A DNA stretch of 43,404 bases from an uncultured Bacteroidota bacterium (GCA_902515565.1 CABXVR010000010.1:1-43404), one strand, 5' to 3'; positions 26,270 through 34,912 are shown, counted from the stretch's first letter. Program-made: numbers and translations. Notes: generated by a model from the letters alone, not told the origin.

Positions 26270-27364
26270 TTATTCAATTATGTTAAATTCTTCAAATTTT
26301 TCTAACAGAAAATCTGCGTATCTAATAAAACCTAAATCTGTAAAATGTACAGAATCAACAGTCCCCTCTTGATCCAATCCTAAAGCATTGTCACTTTCTA
26401 CATAATAAATATTATTATAGCCATTATTAATCATCTTATCATACTCAGTTTTTAAAGCTGTATTCATTGCTTTGTTTTCCTTTTGCTTGTTTTTATCTAA
26501 AAGAGATGTAGATGAAATAAATAGTTCAACAAATACTATTGGAGCTTGAGAATTATTTTCTCGAATCTTATCAACTAGTGGAATTGTTTTTGTTGTTACA
26601 TTTTTTGCAGGATACATGTTTGGCATACATTCGATGACATAAAGTATTGGGTCAGACATGGAGATTAATTCAGCTATTGGCTGTTCCATTCGTCCATTAC
26701 CACTAAAGCCAAAGTTTATACAATCAACATCTAATTTTCTCGAAATTATATTTGTATGAGCCATTCCAGGACGAGATGCGCATGCGCCTTGGGTTATACT
26801 AGTTCCGTAAAATATTATTGGTTTTTTGTGGTTCTTTTCAGGTTTCTTTATAAAACTTTCTGAATCTATACCTACTTCAATGTTTTCAATACCATCATAA
26901 AGTGGTAGAAATATTTTAAACTCTCTTAATTCCTTTGACATATTGTCAATAAAGAGATACTCATTTTCGATCCCTTTTGGCAAACCAGTATTTAAATATT
27001 GCCAGCCATCTTCATTCTTAAAGTATAGATCAACTCCTTTAATTCCAGATTCAGCCATATGATTCATCTTCAAATCATGTAAAATCTTCCATTTAACACT
27101 AATTGAAGTGGAATTAGAGAGAAAACGAATAGATAATCCAGCTGAAGATTTTGATAGGCTCCATACTGGCTCTCTGACTATGTTCTTATATGAAACAGGC
27201 AACCTATCGTAACGGTTCTCTTTAAGTGAATCAGAAACTTCAGTTCCTTCAAGTATAAAAAAATCTTTTCCATAATATTTTTTATGATCTAAAATAACAT
27301 TACTGTTTTGGGAAAACAATAATAGAGGGGTTAATAATATTATTATTAAATTGAGTTTTTTCAT
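26270..27364 (-). CDS. Secreted SGNH/GDSL hydrolase with N-terminal beta domain
   Basis: A 364-residue exported enzyme with a signal peptide (LLTPLLLFSQNS). Residues about 40-175 form a beta-rich N-terminal domain (SLSKSSAGLSIRFLSNSTSI). The catalytic domain begins KPIIFYGTSITQGACASRPG (block I Ser in GTSIT), then NFGFSGNGRMEQPIAELI (block II Gly/III Asn) and ends with DSVHFTDLGFIRYADFLL (block V Asp-His). Two-domain SGNH proteins of this type are often carbohydrate deacetylases or esterases in Bacteroidota. Cleavage of a polysaccharide ester is a fair guess but not shown. It precedes no obvious operon partner; the GAF-domain gene lies 37 bases upstream. Confidence 0.87.
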   Translation of the reverse strand: MKKLNLIIILLTPLLLFSQNSNVILDHKKYYGKDFFILEGTEVSDSLKENRYDRLPVSYKNIVREPVWSLSKSSAGLSIRFLSNSTSISVKWKILHDLKMNHMAESGIKGVDLYFKNEDGWQYLNTGLPKGIENEYLFIDNMSKELREFKIFLPLYDGIENIEVGIDSESFIKKPEKNHKKPIIFYGTSITQGACASRPGMAHTNIISRKLDVDCINFGFSGNGRMEQPIAELISMSDPILYVIECMPNMYPAKNVTTKTIPLVDKIRENNSQAPIVFVELFISSTSLLDKNKQKENKAMNTALKTEYDKMINNGYNNIYYVESDNALGLDQEGTVDSVHFTDLGFIRYADFLLEKFEEFNIIE

Positions 27365-27401
27365 ACATACAAATTAAACAATAAATATTGATTGGTTGAT
27401 T

Positions 27402-27866
27402 TTATTTACTCAAAGCTATAAGAACTGCAACTTTTTCACATACAAACTCAAGTAATTCTTCGTCTTTAGAGCTAAAAATATTTGCTGTATGCGAATCAAT
27501 ATCTATTTGGCCAATATTTTCATCATTAATAAAAATTGGTATTACAATTTCAGACTTTACTTTCCAACCACAAGAAATATAATTTTCTTGCTCAGAAACG
27601 TCTTGTACAACGAAGTTTTTATTACCTACAGCTACTTGACCACATATACCTTTACCAAAAGGAATAATTGTGTGTTCGGTTTCTTCCCCTGTAAATTGTG
27701 CTAATTTAAGTTCTTCCCTATCTCCATTTTTAAAATAAAAACCAACCCAATCATAATAAGAAACCTCACTCTCAAGTAAGTCACAAATCTGCTGCAATTT
27801 AAATCCAAGATTCTCTTTTTGAAGAATAATTTGGTCAATTTTTATTTTTAATATTTCTGTTTTCAT
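27402..27866 (-). CDS. GAF-domain protein, probable free methionine-(R)-sulfoxide reductase
   Basis: A single GAF domain of 154 residues, similar to the free Met-R-sulfoxide reductase (fRMsr, YebR-type) that repairs oxidised free methionine using cysteine chemistry. Two of the family's key cysteines are visible: IIPFGKGICGQVAVGNKNFV and NYISCGWKVKSEIVIPIF, with IGQIDIDSHTANIFSSKDEE closing the domain. The third, often auxiliary, Cys may be C27 (LQQICDLLESE). A simple ligand-binding GAF protein is the alternative. No signal peptide; cytoplasmic. Confidence 0.82.
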   Translation of the reverse strand: MKTEILKIKIDQIILQKENLGFKLQQICDLLESEVSYYDWVGFYFKNGDREELKLAQFTGEETEHTIIPFGKGICGQVAVGNKNFVVQDVSEQENYISCGWKVKSEIVIPIFINDENIGQIDIDSHTANIFSSKDEELLEFVCEKVAVLIALSK

Positions 27867-27936
27867 TTATTCTAAGTAAATTTATAAAAAATAAAATTTA
27901 AGAATGTATTTTATTTATTTTAACTAATTTTATATT

Positions 27937-28431
27937 GTGAGCAATAAATTTGAAAAATCATTATGGGGTGTTAGATATATTACCATTCTACCAGTTTTAC
28001 TATCAATAATTTCATCTGTAGCGCTATTAGTTCTCGGTGGATGGGAAATTATTGAAGCAATCATATTTTACAATCCACTATTTGATGATTCTATTACAAA
28101 TAGCAATGAATTATTATTTAAAATAATTTCTGCAATTGATTTGTTTCTAATAGCTATTGTTCTTTTAATTTTTGGTTTTGGTATATATGAGCTTTTTGTT
28201 AGTGAGATTGATTTTGCTAACTCAAAGTTTAATGAATCAACCCTTAAAATTAGAGATTTAGATCAATTAAAAAATAAAATAATTAAGGTTATTATTATTG
28301 TTTTAATCGTAAAGTTTTTTGAAAAAGTTCTAAAGTTTTCAGAAAACTTTAAGGACCCAATGGACATACTTTACTTTAGTATATCGATACTTTCTATTTG
28401 TTTGGGGTATTATCTTATAAACAGAAAATAG
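27937..28431 (+). CDS. YqhA-family (UPF0114) membrane protein
   Basis: A 164-residue inner-membrane protein with three or four helices. The family pattern is clear: FEKSLWGVRYITILPVLLSI at the start, then SAIDLFLIAIVLLIFGFGIY with ELFVSEIDFA, followed by LKIRDLDQLKNKIIKVIIIV and a C-terminal FSISILSICLGYYLINRK helix. The start is a GTG at 27937, as no suitable ATG precedes the conserved N-terminus. The role of UPF0114 is unknown. It converges with the alpha/beta hydrolase gene after 10 bases. Confidence 0.85.
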   Translation: MSNKFEKSLWGVRYITILPVLLSIISSVALLVLGGWEIIEAIIFYNPLFDDSITNSNELLFKIISAIDLFLIAIVLLIFGFGIYELFVSEIDFANSKFNESTLKIRDLDQLKNKIIKVIIIVLIVKFFEKVLKFSENFKDPMDILYFSISILSICLGYYLINRK

Positions 28432-28441
28432 TTTATAAAAA

Positions 28442-29155
28442 CTAACTTATATGAATGCTTAGAGCGTCTAACAACTCTTTTTCATCTCCAATTAAATCAT
28501 GTGTTTTATTTGGGATCTCAACATAGCTTTTTTTACCGTTTATTGAATTATAAAACTTTTTTGCAAGTTTCGGTTCTAATACTTCATCATTAGTAGATTG
28601 GATGATAATAATATTATTTTTAAGTTGTTTTACAAACCCCATTGGATTAAGATCACTAATTACCCTTTTTGACTCCTCTTCGTAAATTTGAGGTGTTTTT
28701 AGGCACAAAATATTTTTTGCATGCATCCATAATTCATCCATTAAAAGCTTATTAGAGAACAATGCCATAGAATCAACAACTGGGTTTAAGAGAATTACTT
28801 TATCAAAAAAATTAGAGTCATTTTTTATGATATTGGAAACATAAAAGCCGCCCATTGAGTATCCCAAAGCGAAAAGTGGTAATTTATATTTTTCTTTTAG
28901 AAAATTAGAAGCAGTTTTTATATCCTTTATAGAGCCCAAAAAACTAAAATTTCCTTCACTTTTTTTATCACCCCGATAATTCATTTCAACAATCGAAATC
29001 GAATTGTTTTTTAAATTATCATATAAACTTACAAGTCTACTTGATCCAGGAAAGCCATGACAAAAAAGTAATATTTTTTTAGCATTCTTTATATCCCCAT
29101 ATTCTTCGCATACAATAACGGAACCGTCAACATCTATTGAGAAATCCTTTTTCAT
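28442..29155 (-). CDS. Alpha/beta hydrolase
   Basis: A 237-residue serine hydrolase of the alpha/beta fold. Visible are the oxyanion strand ILLFCHGFPGSSRLV, nucleophile elbow ALGYSMGGFYVSNI, the acid-bearing segment IIIIQSTNDEVLEPKLAKKF and the His in NKTHDLIGDEKELL. I start it at ATG 29155 (MKKDFSIDVDGSV), two bases after the stop of the upstream DUF2891 gene, rather than at an upstream Met that would overlap that gene by 40 bases; the tight spacing points to translational coupling. Substrate unknown. Confidence 0.85.
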   Translation of the reverse strand: MKKDFSIDVDGSVIVCEEYGDIKNAKKILLFCHGFPGSSRLVSLYDNLKNNSISIVEMNYRGDKKSEGNFSFLGSIKDIKTASNFLKEKYKLPLFALGYSMGGFYVSNIIKNDSNFFDKVILLNPVVDSMALFSNKLLMDELWMHAKNILCLKTPQIYEEESKRVISDLNPMGFVKQLKNNIIIIQSTNDEVLEPKLAKKFYNSINGKKSYVEIPNKTHDLIGDEKELLDALSIHIS

Positions 29156-29157
29156 GT

Positions 29158-30240
29158 TTATCTCAAGAAATTGTAGAGAGCAAAAGTTGCTAGCCAATGC
29201 TCACCTCCATAACCGCTTTCAAACATAATATCGTAACCTTTTTTTGAATGTAAATCTGAGATTTGTAAAAGAAAGGTTTTTTCGGAGGTTTTATTCAATT
29301 TATTGGCAATATCTTTAAGTGTCCATGCTCTGTGAAACATAAGGCCTATTAAATGACCAATTCCAGGGTCTTTAGGGTCTAAAACAGTAGGAGGATTTAT
29401 AATATTATTAAATTCAGGTTCTTTCAATGATGGTATGAAATTTTTGAACCACTCATTAAACTCTTTTTTTTCTAAAATACTTGACATTAAAGCTGCTTCT
29501 GCAAGACATGGTGAGAGAAAGTCTGTACCAGAGGGTTCGTAGTTGACAGGACAGTTAATATCAGTTGAAAAGTTTATAATGCTATAATCTTTAATTTTGT
29601 TATATAGTTTTGTATCATTAGCAATTAATGCATATTCTATCATTAAGGAAAAAGAAAACGCAGTATTAGCATGGGTACCAGGCCTGAGAGGGGTTGAAAG
29701 TTTATCGAGAAATGTAATAGTTCTTTCACTAAGTAGCTCTACAAGAGGTTTTAGATTAGATGCCCACTCTTGTGCATTTTCATTATCCCAGCTTAATAGT
29801 TCTGAATATAGTTTCATTAACCATGCCCAACCATAAGTTCTCTCAAAACTTTTTGCAAAATCATTTTGAAAAAACTCATACTCCTTATCAAGATTATTTT
29901 TTGATAGATTAATTTTTAATTTTTTTAGGATAATTTCCTTCTCAGGAATATTTGGAAATTCTTTAATCACTTTAACCATCGCCCAGTGACCATGAACAGC
30001 AGAGTGCCAATCCCAGCAGCCATAAAATGAAGGTGTCAACTCATAGTGTGGTCTTACCCAATTTTCTCCATCAAAACGAAATCCAATTTTATATGGAAAT
30101 TTTTTATCAACGCAGTCAATTGATAAATCTATAAGTTTACTTGCCTTAGATTCATCTATTGTAAATATTTCATACTTAATTTCTGGTTCTGAGGTTGAAC
30201 AACCAATAAATAAACAGAATAATAGAATTAGCTTTTTCAT
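29158..30240 (-). CDS. DUF2891-family lipoprotein
   Basis: A 360-residue protein with a lipoprotein signal (LLFCLFIGC, Cys14), probably anchored in the periplasm or outer membrane. The sequence shows the DUF2891 signatures: ELTPSFYGCWDWHSAVHGHW near residue 67-86, FERTYGWAWLMKLYSELLSW, NYEPSGTDFLSPCLAEAALM and FESGYGGEHWLATFALYNFL at the end. The repeated helical hairpins and aromatic/His motifs suggest an (alpha/alpha)6-barrel like those of glycoside hydrolases, but activity is unproven for the family. It is co-transcribed with the alpha/beta hydrolase (2-base gap). It lies 114 bases beyond the end of the Hsp70 cluster; no clear terminator is visible between. Confidence 0.85.
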   Translation of the reverse strand: MKKLILLFCLFIGCSTSEPEIKYEIFTIDESKASKLIDLSIDCVDKKFPYKIGFRFDGENWVRPHYELTPSFYGCWDWHSAVHGHWAMVKVIKEFPNIPEKEIILKKLKINLSKNNLDKEYEFFQNDFAKSFERTYGWAWLMKLYSELLSWDNENAQEWASNLKPLVELLSERTITFLDKLSTPLRPGTHANTAFSFSLMIEYALIANDTKLYNKIKDYSIINFSTDINCPVNYEPSGTDFLSPCLAEAALMSSILEKKEFNEWFKNFIPSLKEPEFNNIINPPTVLDPKDPGIGHLIGLMFHRAWTLKDIANKLNKTSEKTFLLQISDLHSKKGYDIMFESGYGGEHWLATFALYNFLR

Positions 30241-30354
30241 AAAGATAAATCTACAAAATTTAGTTTTTACTTAAACAAATTGCTTTAAAATTAGATTAAT
30301 AAAAGTTGAGATCAGCAAAATTAAATTCTGTATATCTTAATTTAAACTCAGAAC

Positions 30355-30978
30355 TTACCATTGTTTGTATTTTTCAAAGCTTATGAGTTTACCGTCTTGA
30401 AAAGTAAGTTTTTTCATATCACTCCAGCCAATTTTATGAACTGGTGATTCAAAAATTATTTTTTTTCTGCTATGCCCATCATACATTAAATATTGATCAG
30501 TCAGTAATTCAGCAGGACAACCCTGAGTTACCCAAAGTTCCCTTTTAGTGTTAAACATTTCGATAGTCATTCCTTTAAAAATTCCAACTTTTATAATTTT
30601 ATTAGCTACTGATTTTCCAAATTTATTAATTGCTTCCAGTCTTGTATTTAGTATTCTTAAAATCCTCAATATATTAGATTGTGTACCCTCCAATGAAATG
30701 TGATCAAGATGTAATTTTAATAAAGCGTCATAAAAATCTATCGAATTGTCAATTTTATCAGGACAGTCAGCTGGTACGATGCAATTAACAATATCTGGAT
30801 AATCATTAATAATATCCTTAAATTCCGCAAGATCATTCAAAAATTTAAGTTTTTTTTCATTTTCCAATTTAATTTTTTCTTCTCTCTCTTTAAGTTCACT
30901 TAATTTCCTCTCCTCCTCTTTTTTAAGTCTTAATTGGCTTCTTTTTTCTATAATGTCTTTTATGTATTTGATTATCAT
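30355..30978 (-). CDS. Coiled-coil protein with possible BamE/SmpA-like C-terminal domain
   Basis: A 207-residue protein, last gene of the Hsp70 cluster. Residues 1-50 are an extremely charged helix (KEEERKLSELKEREEKIKLE) likely to form a coiled coil, preceded by a short hydrophobic start (MIIKYIKDII) that might peripherally attach to the membrane. The middle (55-125) is helical. The end (about 130-207) reads VGIFKGMTIEMF...TQGCP...LMYDG, then KKLTFQDGKLISFEKYKQW; the GMT-x-G-x-P-...-F-x-DGKL order resembles SmpA/OmlA (BamE)-like small alpha/beta domains, usually seen in the envelope. That resemblance is by eye and weak. Starts 20 bases after the preceding gene. Confidence 0.6.
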   Translation of the reverse strand: MIIKYIKDIIEKRSQLRLKKEEERKLSELKEREEKIKLENEKKLKFLNDLAEFKDIINDYPDIVNCIVPADCPDKIDNSIDFYDALLKLHLDHISLEGTQSNILRILRILNTRLEAINKFGKSVANKIIKVGIFKGMTIEMFNTKRELWVTQGCPAELLTDQYLMYDGHSRKKIIFESPVHKIGWSDMKKLTFQDGKLISFEKYKQW

Positions 30979-30998
30979 AATCTATGATTTAGCGGCAA

Positions 30999-31742
30999 TT
31001 ATCTATGATATTGTTGCATAACATTTCTTTTTATTTGATTAGCATGGATTTCAATAGTATCTAGGTAGATGCTACACATTTGTAACTTAAGTTGCAAGTA
31101 ATTTTTGCGTTTCTCATCGTCACCTGAAGATTTAATTAATTCCTTTATCGCTAAAATATTTGCTGAAACATGTTTAGTAAATGCATTATATGAAATAATT
31201 TTTTTTATGGTTTCTTCATTTTTAAATTGGACCTTCAATTTATTTATGTCTTCAAGTTTTAATGGTTGTTTTTCATTGTATGTTGGACAATCTAATATTG
31301 CAGGAAAAACCATTAAAGGATATCTAGTCCAAGGGTTTAGAAAATCTAATTTATCACTGTTTAGGAATTCAACCATTTCTTTTTCTGTTAACTCTTTATC
31401 TTTATCTTCCTCGTAAGTATCTGTATATTTTTTTTGTAATTTATCAATTATATCATCATAAGTTATACCAATTTTAAATTTAGCTAAGTCATATCCTAAT
31501 GAATCAAGTAACAATATTGTTAAAGGATCTAATATTTTGAAGTATTTATAATATCTTTTTTCTTTATTAAAAGGGAATGCATCAAATATAGATATAAAAT
31601 CATCTAAGCTTATATAATTATGTCCTCTATTAGATATTCTTCTTTTTACAGAAAGGTAATCAAATACTGTTGCGAGAATATATAAACCACCAATAATTAA
31701 TACGCCATAAAAAATTAATTCAGGAATGATGTTTAGAAGCAT
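30999..31742 (-). CDS. Single-pass membrane protein of the Hsp70 cluster, unknown
   Basis: A 247-residue protein with one N-terminal hydrophobic helix (ELIFYGVLIIGGLYILATVF, about 8-27) followed by a basic stretch (SVKRRISNRGH), which predicts an inner-membrane anchor with the rest in the cytoplasm. The soluble part is mainly helical, with acidic segments (KYTDTYEEDKDKELTEKE) and a helical C-terminus (YLQLKLQMCSIYLDTIEIHA). I recognise no family. Position between the 192-residue and coiled-coil proteins, with gaps of 60 and 20 bases, implies it belongs to the same operon. Confidence 0.6.
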   Translation of the reverse strand: MLLNIIPELIFYGVLIIGGLYILATVFDYLSVKRRISNRGHNYISLDDFISIFDAFPFNKEKRYYKYFKILDPLTILLLDSLGYDLAKFKIGITYDDIIDKLQKKYTDTYEEDKDKELTEKEMVEFLNSDKLDFLNPWTRYPLMVFPAILDCPTYNEKQPLKLEDINKLKVQFKNEETIKKIISYNAFTKHVSANILAIKELIKSSGDDEKRKNYLQLKLQMCSIYLDTIEIHANQIKRNVMQQYHR

Positions 31743-31802
31743 TTTTAAAAAAAATTTATGATTAGTAATTAAATAATATACAAAATTTATATTTCACTAG
31801 AA

Positions 31803-32381
31803 TTATCTATTTTTTAAAAATTCAGTCAAAACTTTTGCGTCCTGCATTGGAGGTGTGTCATCTCTGTGAAAAAATCCTTTTGGTACTTTATCTGAAACAC
31901 GTAAAGAATATGAATTAAGATATATTTTAGCTAACTTTTTCCCACCCAAAGAGTAAAGATTGTATACATCGATATTGCCTGAAATATTTGGTGCAGTTAC
32001 AGATGAAGCAACTGGGTCAGTTTCAGGTTTATCAGATCCAATTGGTGTATTGTCGGAGTCTGATGTTCTAACATAAATAACTGGGTTATATGTTTTCGTT
32101 TTTGATTCAGATTTAGAGGTGTATTCGTATCTTAACTTATCCATATATGCAGGAAGATTATCTATTCCGTAAACAGGAATAGGATTTGTTTTTTCCAATC
32201 CAAACTCACCTACCCCTTTTGGATTCTCATCATTTAATGAATTATCATGAGGAGCCATAGTGATCAAAGAATGCATTAAACTTTTTTTCTCTTTTACTTT
32301 AGAGCTTTCCCTAATTTTTAAAAAATTCTCTAATTTTTTTTCCTCAGGTGTTTTACTTTTAAAAAAATCAAATAATCCCAT
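31803..32381 (-). CDS. Hypothetical cluster protein with GEFGLxxTNPIPVxGI motif
   Basis: A 192-residue protein without signal peptide or membrane helix. The N-terminus MGLFDFFKSKTPEEKKLENF is an amphipathic helix. Its core has a conserved-looking block GVGEFGLEKTNPIPVYGIDN followed by LPAYMDKLRYEY, and a second block IDVYNLYSLGGKKLAKIYLN with SYSLRVSDKVPKGFF. I believe similar short proteins (GEFGL...NPIPV...PKGF) exist widely in Bacteroidota and other bacteria as 'hypothetical proteins', but I do not know a function. It lies 30 bases after the large J-like protein gene. A small beta-rich substrate or adaptor protein is one possibility. Confidence 0.6.
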   Translation of the reverse strand: MGLFDFFKSKTPEEKKLENFLKIRESSKVKEKKSLMHSLITMAPHDNSLNDENPKGVGEFGLEKTNPIPVYGIDNLPAYMDKLRYEYTSKSESKTKTYNPVIYVRTSDSDNTPIGSDKPETDPVASSVTAPNISGNIDVYNLYSLGGKKLAKIYLNSYSLRVSDKVPKGFFHRDDTPPMQDAKVLTEFLKNR

Positions 32382-32411
32382 AATTTTTTCTTTTAATTTA
32401 CAAAATATTAA

Positions 32412-34202
32412 TTAAAACGCTTCATTTTTATTACTTAGCTTAGGTGAGAAATTACCATTTACCGAGGAATACAATGTGTAAGACATTGTGCTGTTATTTA
32501 GAAATATAACATCTGATTTATCTACGGACTCATTATTAACAAAACCACCAGTAATTTTTCCACAACTAGCATTTTTCATGAATTTATTTGGGTTCCAACC
32601 GCTACCGTAATAGAAAAATGTTTGAAAACTTCCATTACCTAACTTAAACTTATGATATCCCCCAGCTTTAATATATGCATGAGAATAAACAACATTATTT
32701 TTTTTAATTATAACGATAACATCTGAGGTACTTGAGGCTCTAATATCTATGAAAGAACACTCTTTATAGCCAGATGGAGGACTGCAGTATGGATTAATTC
32801 CATAACAATAGCGATATGGTGTGCTTCCGTTTGTTAAAGAGTTCGTTTCATAAAAATCGTTAAAAACATCATTACTTATTTTTTCCAACCTTTCCTTGTT
32901 AAATTTTTTCTTTACAAAAGAATAATTTATTACTCCCAAAGTTTCACCACCAGAAAAAGTAAAATCAACTTTATTTTGAGTAAGTACAGGCTTGTTTTTT
33001 AACTTGGAATCTAGATTTACAGTTAAGGAACTATTCATATTGCGACTTAGTGAATTGAATTTAGAATTATATTCTTTTTGAACATCTTTATTGCTGTTAT
33101 CAATTACTCTTTTATTTTTAAAATAATCTTTAATAAAACCATCAAAGTCTTTAATCGAAAAGTCATCTAAATCAGATGCTGTAATATAATTTGAAATACA
33201 TTTTTTACACTCAATATCAATATTATTTATTGAGTTTAAAAAAGGAAAACCTGAATTTTTTGAAGAACTTTGTTTCACAATATTTATCAAATTATTCATT
33301 GTCTTAGATCCTAATCCAAATCTTTTTCTTGTTTTACTGAACCAAGATAAATATTCCTTATTGTATTTATTTTTGTAACGATTAATTTCGTGATAATAAG
33401 CACATTTAAAATATTCTTTATCTAATCCGTTAAAACTTATTTGTTTTGAAAAAAATAAAAGCTTAATTAAAGTGTCTTTACTTACAATAGCATCAGCAAA
33501 ATCAAGATTTCCTTGCTCTTTATTTCCTGAATCTTTAAAGTATGACTTAAGTCTTGGGTAATCTTTTTTGAGCTTTTTAGTCCAATAATCCTTTTCCACA
33601 TCCATCATAGCCACTTCATTGGCTTCAATTTTAGGTATATTTAATTCAAATTCATTTACTTTATTTTGAAATAACAAATAAGTAATCCCAACAGAACCTA
33701 TTAATAATAGTATAATTACATATCTCTTTTTTAAAAAACTACTTTTAGGCTTAGGGGTATTGTTTTTATTCTTGTTTGGTTTTTTGGGTTTATCATCATC
33801 AATACTATTTCTTAATTGAAACTCTCCAATAGATTTAATTTTTTCATTTTTAAAAATCATATTAATGGCTTGATTAAACCTAGAGTCGACTTTATTATCT
33901 TCTAAAAAAGTTAAGATTTTAAATTTATCTTGAGTATTTGAAGATCTAAATCTTTTCATTATAGTTACTATAGTATCTTCTTCGTTAAACAGTTCATTTA
34001 ACAGATCACTTTTTTCTTCTTTTGGTTGATTCCCAGTAAGTTCTTTATATGCTTCTTGAACTAACGCATACTCCTCTACAAAAAACTCTAAATTATCATT
34101 GTTAGCTGGGTCAAGTTCTTTTGAAAGACGTATGTAGGCCGCTTCAATTTCTTCTTTTGAAGCTCCTTTTTCTAAACCTAAAATTTTATAATATTTAATC
34201 AT
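32412..34202 (-). CDS. Membrane J-like protein (no HPD) with large periplasmic C-terminal region
   Basis: A 596-residue protein. Residues 1-60 form a J-like domain (YYKILGLEKGASKEEIEAAY, then LSKELDPANNDNLEFFVEEY); the invariant HPD of true J-proteins is replaced by DPA (residues 31-33), so canonical stimulation of Hsp70 is not expected. A linker rich in Lys/Pro/Asn precedes one transmembrane helix (YVIILLLIGSVGITYLLF, 161-178). The remaining 415 residues are then periplasmic: a helical region with CKKC-type cysteines (IECKKCISNY) and a C-terminal beta domain with PYRYCYGINPYCSPPSGY, TFFYYGSGWNPNKFM and VNGNFSPKLSNKNEAF, a pattern I recall in other secreted-type Bacteroidota proteins. Gap to the upstream gene is 117 bases, where a secondary promoter could lie. 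Confidence 0.78.
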   Translation of the reverse strand: MIKYYKILGLEKGASKEEIEAAYIRLSKELDPANNDNLEFFVEEYALVQEAYKELTGNQPKEEKSDLLNELFNEEDTIVTIMKRFRSSNTQDKFKILTFLEDNKVDSRFNQAINMIFKNEKIKSIGEFQLRNSIDDDKPKKPNKNKNNTPKPKSSFLKKRYVIILLLIGSVGITYLLFQNKVNEFELNIPKIEANEVAMMDVEKDYWTKKLKKDYPRLKSYFKDSGNKEQGNLDFADAIVSKDTLIKLLFFSKQISFNGLDKEYFKCAYYHEINRYKNKYNKEYLSWFSKTRKRFGLGSKTMNNLINIVKQSSSKNSGFPFLNSINNIDIECKKCISNYITASDLDDFSIKDFDGFIKDYFKNKRVIDNSNKDVQKEYNSKFNSLSRNMNSSLTVNLDSKLKNKPVLTQNKVDFTFSGGETLGVINYSFVKKKFNKERLEKISNDVFNDFYETNSLTNGSTPYRYCYGINPYCSPPSGYKECSFIDIRASSTSDVIVIIKKNNVVYSHAYIKAGGYHKFKLGNGSFQTFFYYGSGWNPNKFMKNASCGKITGGFVNNESVDKSDVIFLNNSTMSYTLYSSVNGNFSPKLSNKNEAF

Positions 34203-34319
34203 TTTTATATTTAATTAATAGTAAAACTAAAGTTCTTATGTATTTTCTTTGCTCTCATTTGTTAAGATTTTGTTTTAAATAAACTTATGAACAATGTTTA
34301 ATGTATTAAAAAAAACACA

Positions 34320-34892
34320 TTATTGCGGTGCATATGTTGGAAGTAAAAAATATCTTCCATCTTGTTTATAGAAAACTGATGACATTCCATTTATTTGTTC
34401 AATATTAATATCTACAGTTCCATCAACCTCAGTTGTAATATATCCTCCATCAACCTCTACACTCCCATCAACATCAACTGTATTTACAACTCTCACTTCC
34501 TGTGTATAATCATCCGTTGCAATTAATCCCATATTTTGTAAAAAAATTCCCCAAATACCTGTTGCAATGAAAAATAATAATATTCCAAATGCAAAATCTT
34601 TTGAAAAGAAACTTTTCTTTTTTTGATTTGAATTAGGTTCCTCATTACTTGTTTCATTTGGATGCAAATCCTTCTTTTTACTTGATTTATCGAGCACTTT
34701 TTTTGTACTTAAAATCGAACTATTCATCAGTTTTTCATAAGCTTCTTTAAGTTTCTTTGTTTCTTCGATAAAAAAATCTTGATTATCATTCTTTTTTGGA
34801 TCTAGTTCCTTTGATAATTTATTAAAAGCTTTTTTAACTTCTTGTTTTGTAGCCCCTTCTTTAAGGCCTAGTATTTCATAATATTTTTTCAT
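34320..34892 (-). CDS. Small membrane J-like protein (no HPD)
   Basis: A 190-residue protein whose first 60 residues (YYEILGLKEGATKQEVKKAF, LSKELDPKKNDNQDFFIEE) are a close paralogue of the J-like domain of the next gene. HPD is replaced by DPK (31-33). A hydrophilic linker (60-95) leads to one helix (DFAFGILLFFIATGIWGIFL, 99-118); the C-terminal 70 residues would be periplasmic and contain short V-D-G beta repeats (VDVDGSVEVDGGYITTEVDG) and the ending INGMSSVFYKQDGRYFLLP. With HPD missing, the domain may dock Hsp70 or another partner without triggering ATP hydrolysis. It lies 20 bases behind the TPR gene. Confidence 0.75.
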   Translation of the reverse strand: MKKYYEILGLKEGATKQEVKKAFNKLSKELDPKKNDNQDFFIEETKKLKEAYEKLMNSSILSTKKVLDKSSKKKDLHPNETSNEEPNSNQKKKSFFSKDFAFGILLFFIATGIWGIFLQNMGLIATDDYTQEVRVVNTVDVDGSVEVDGGYITTEVDGTVDINIEQINGMSSVFYKQDGRYFLLPTYAPQ

Positions 34893-34912
34893 TTATATAA
34901 TTTTTGTTAATA

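Noticed and set aside
28442-29197. Longer alpha/beta hydrolase start at 29197
   Set aside because: It would overlap the upstream gene by 40 bases; ATG 29155 directly follows that gene's stop and begins where the fold begins.
34203-34319. Hidden gene or terminator in the 117-base gap between the two J-like genes
   Set aside because: No frame of useful length and no hairpin with T tract was seen; only a possible secondary promoter region.
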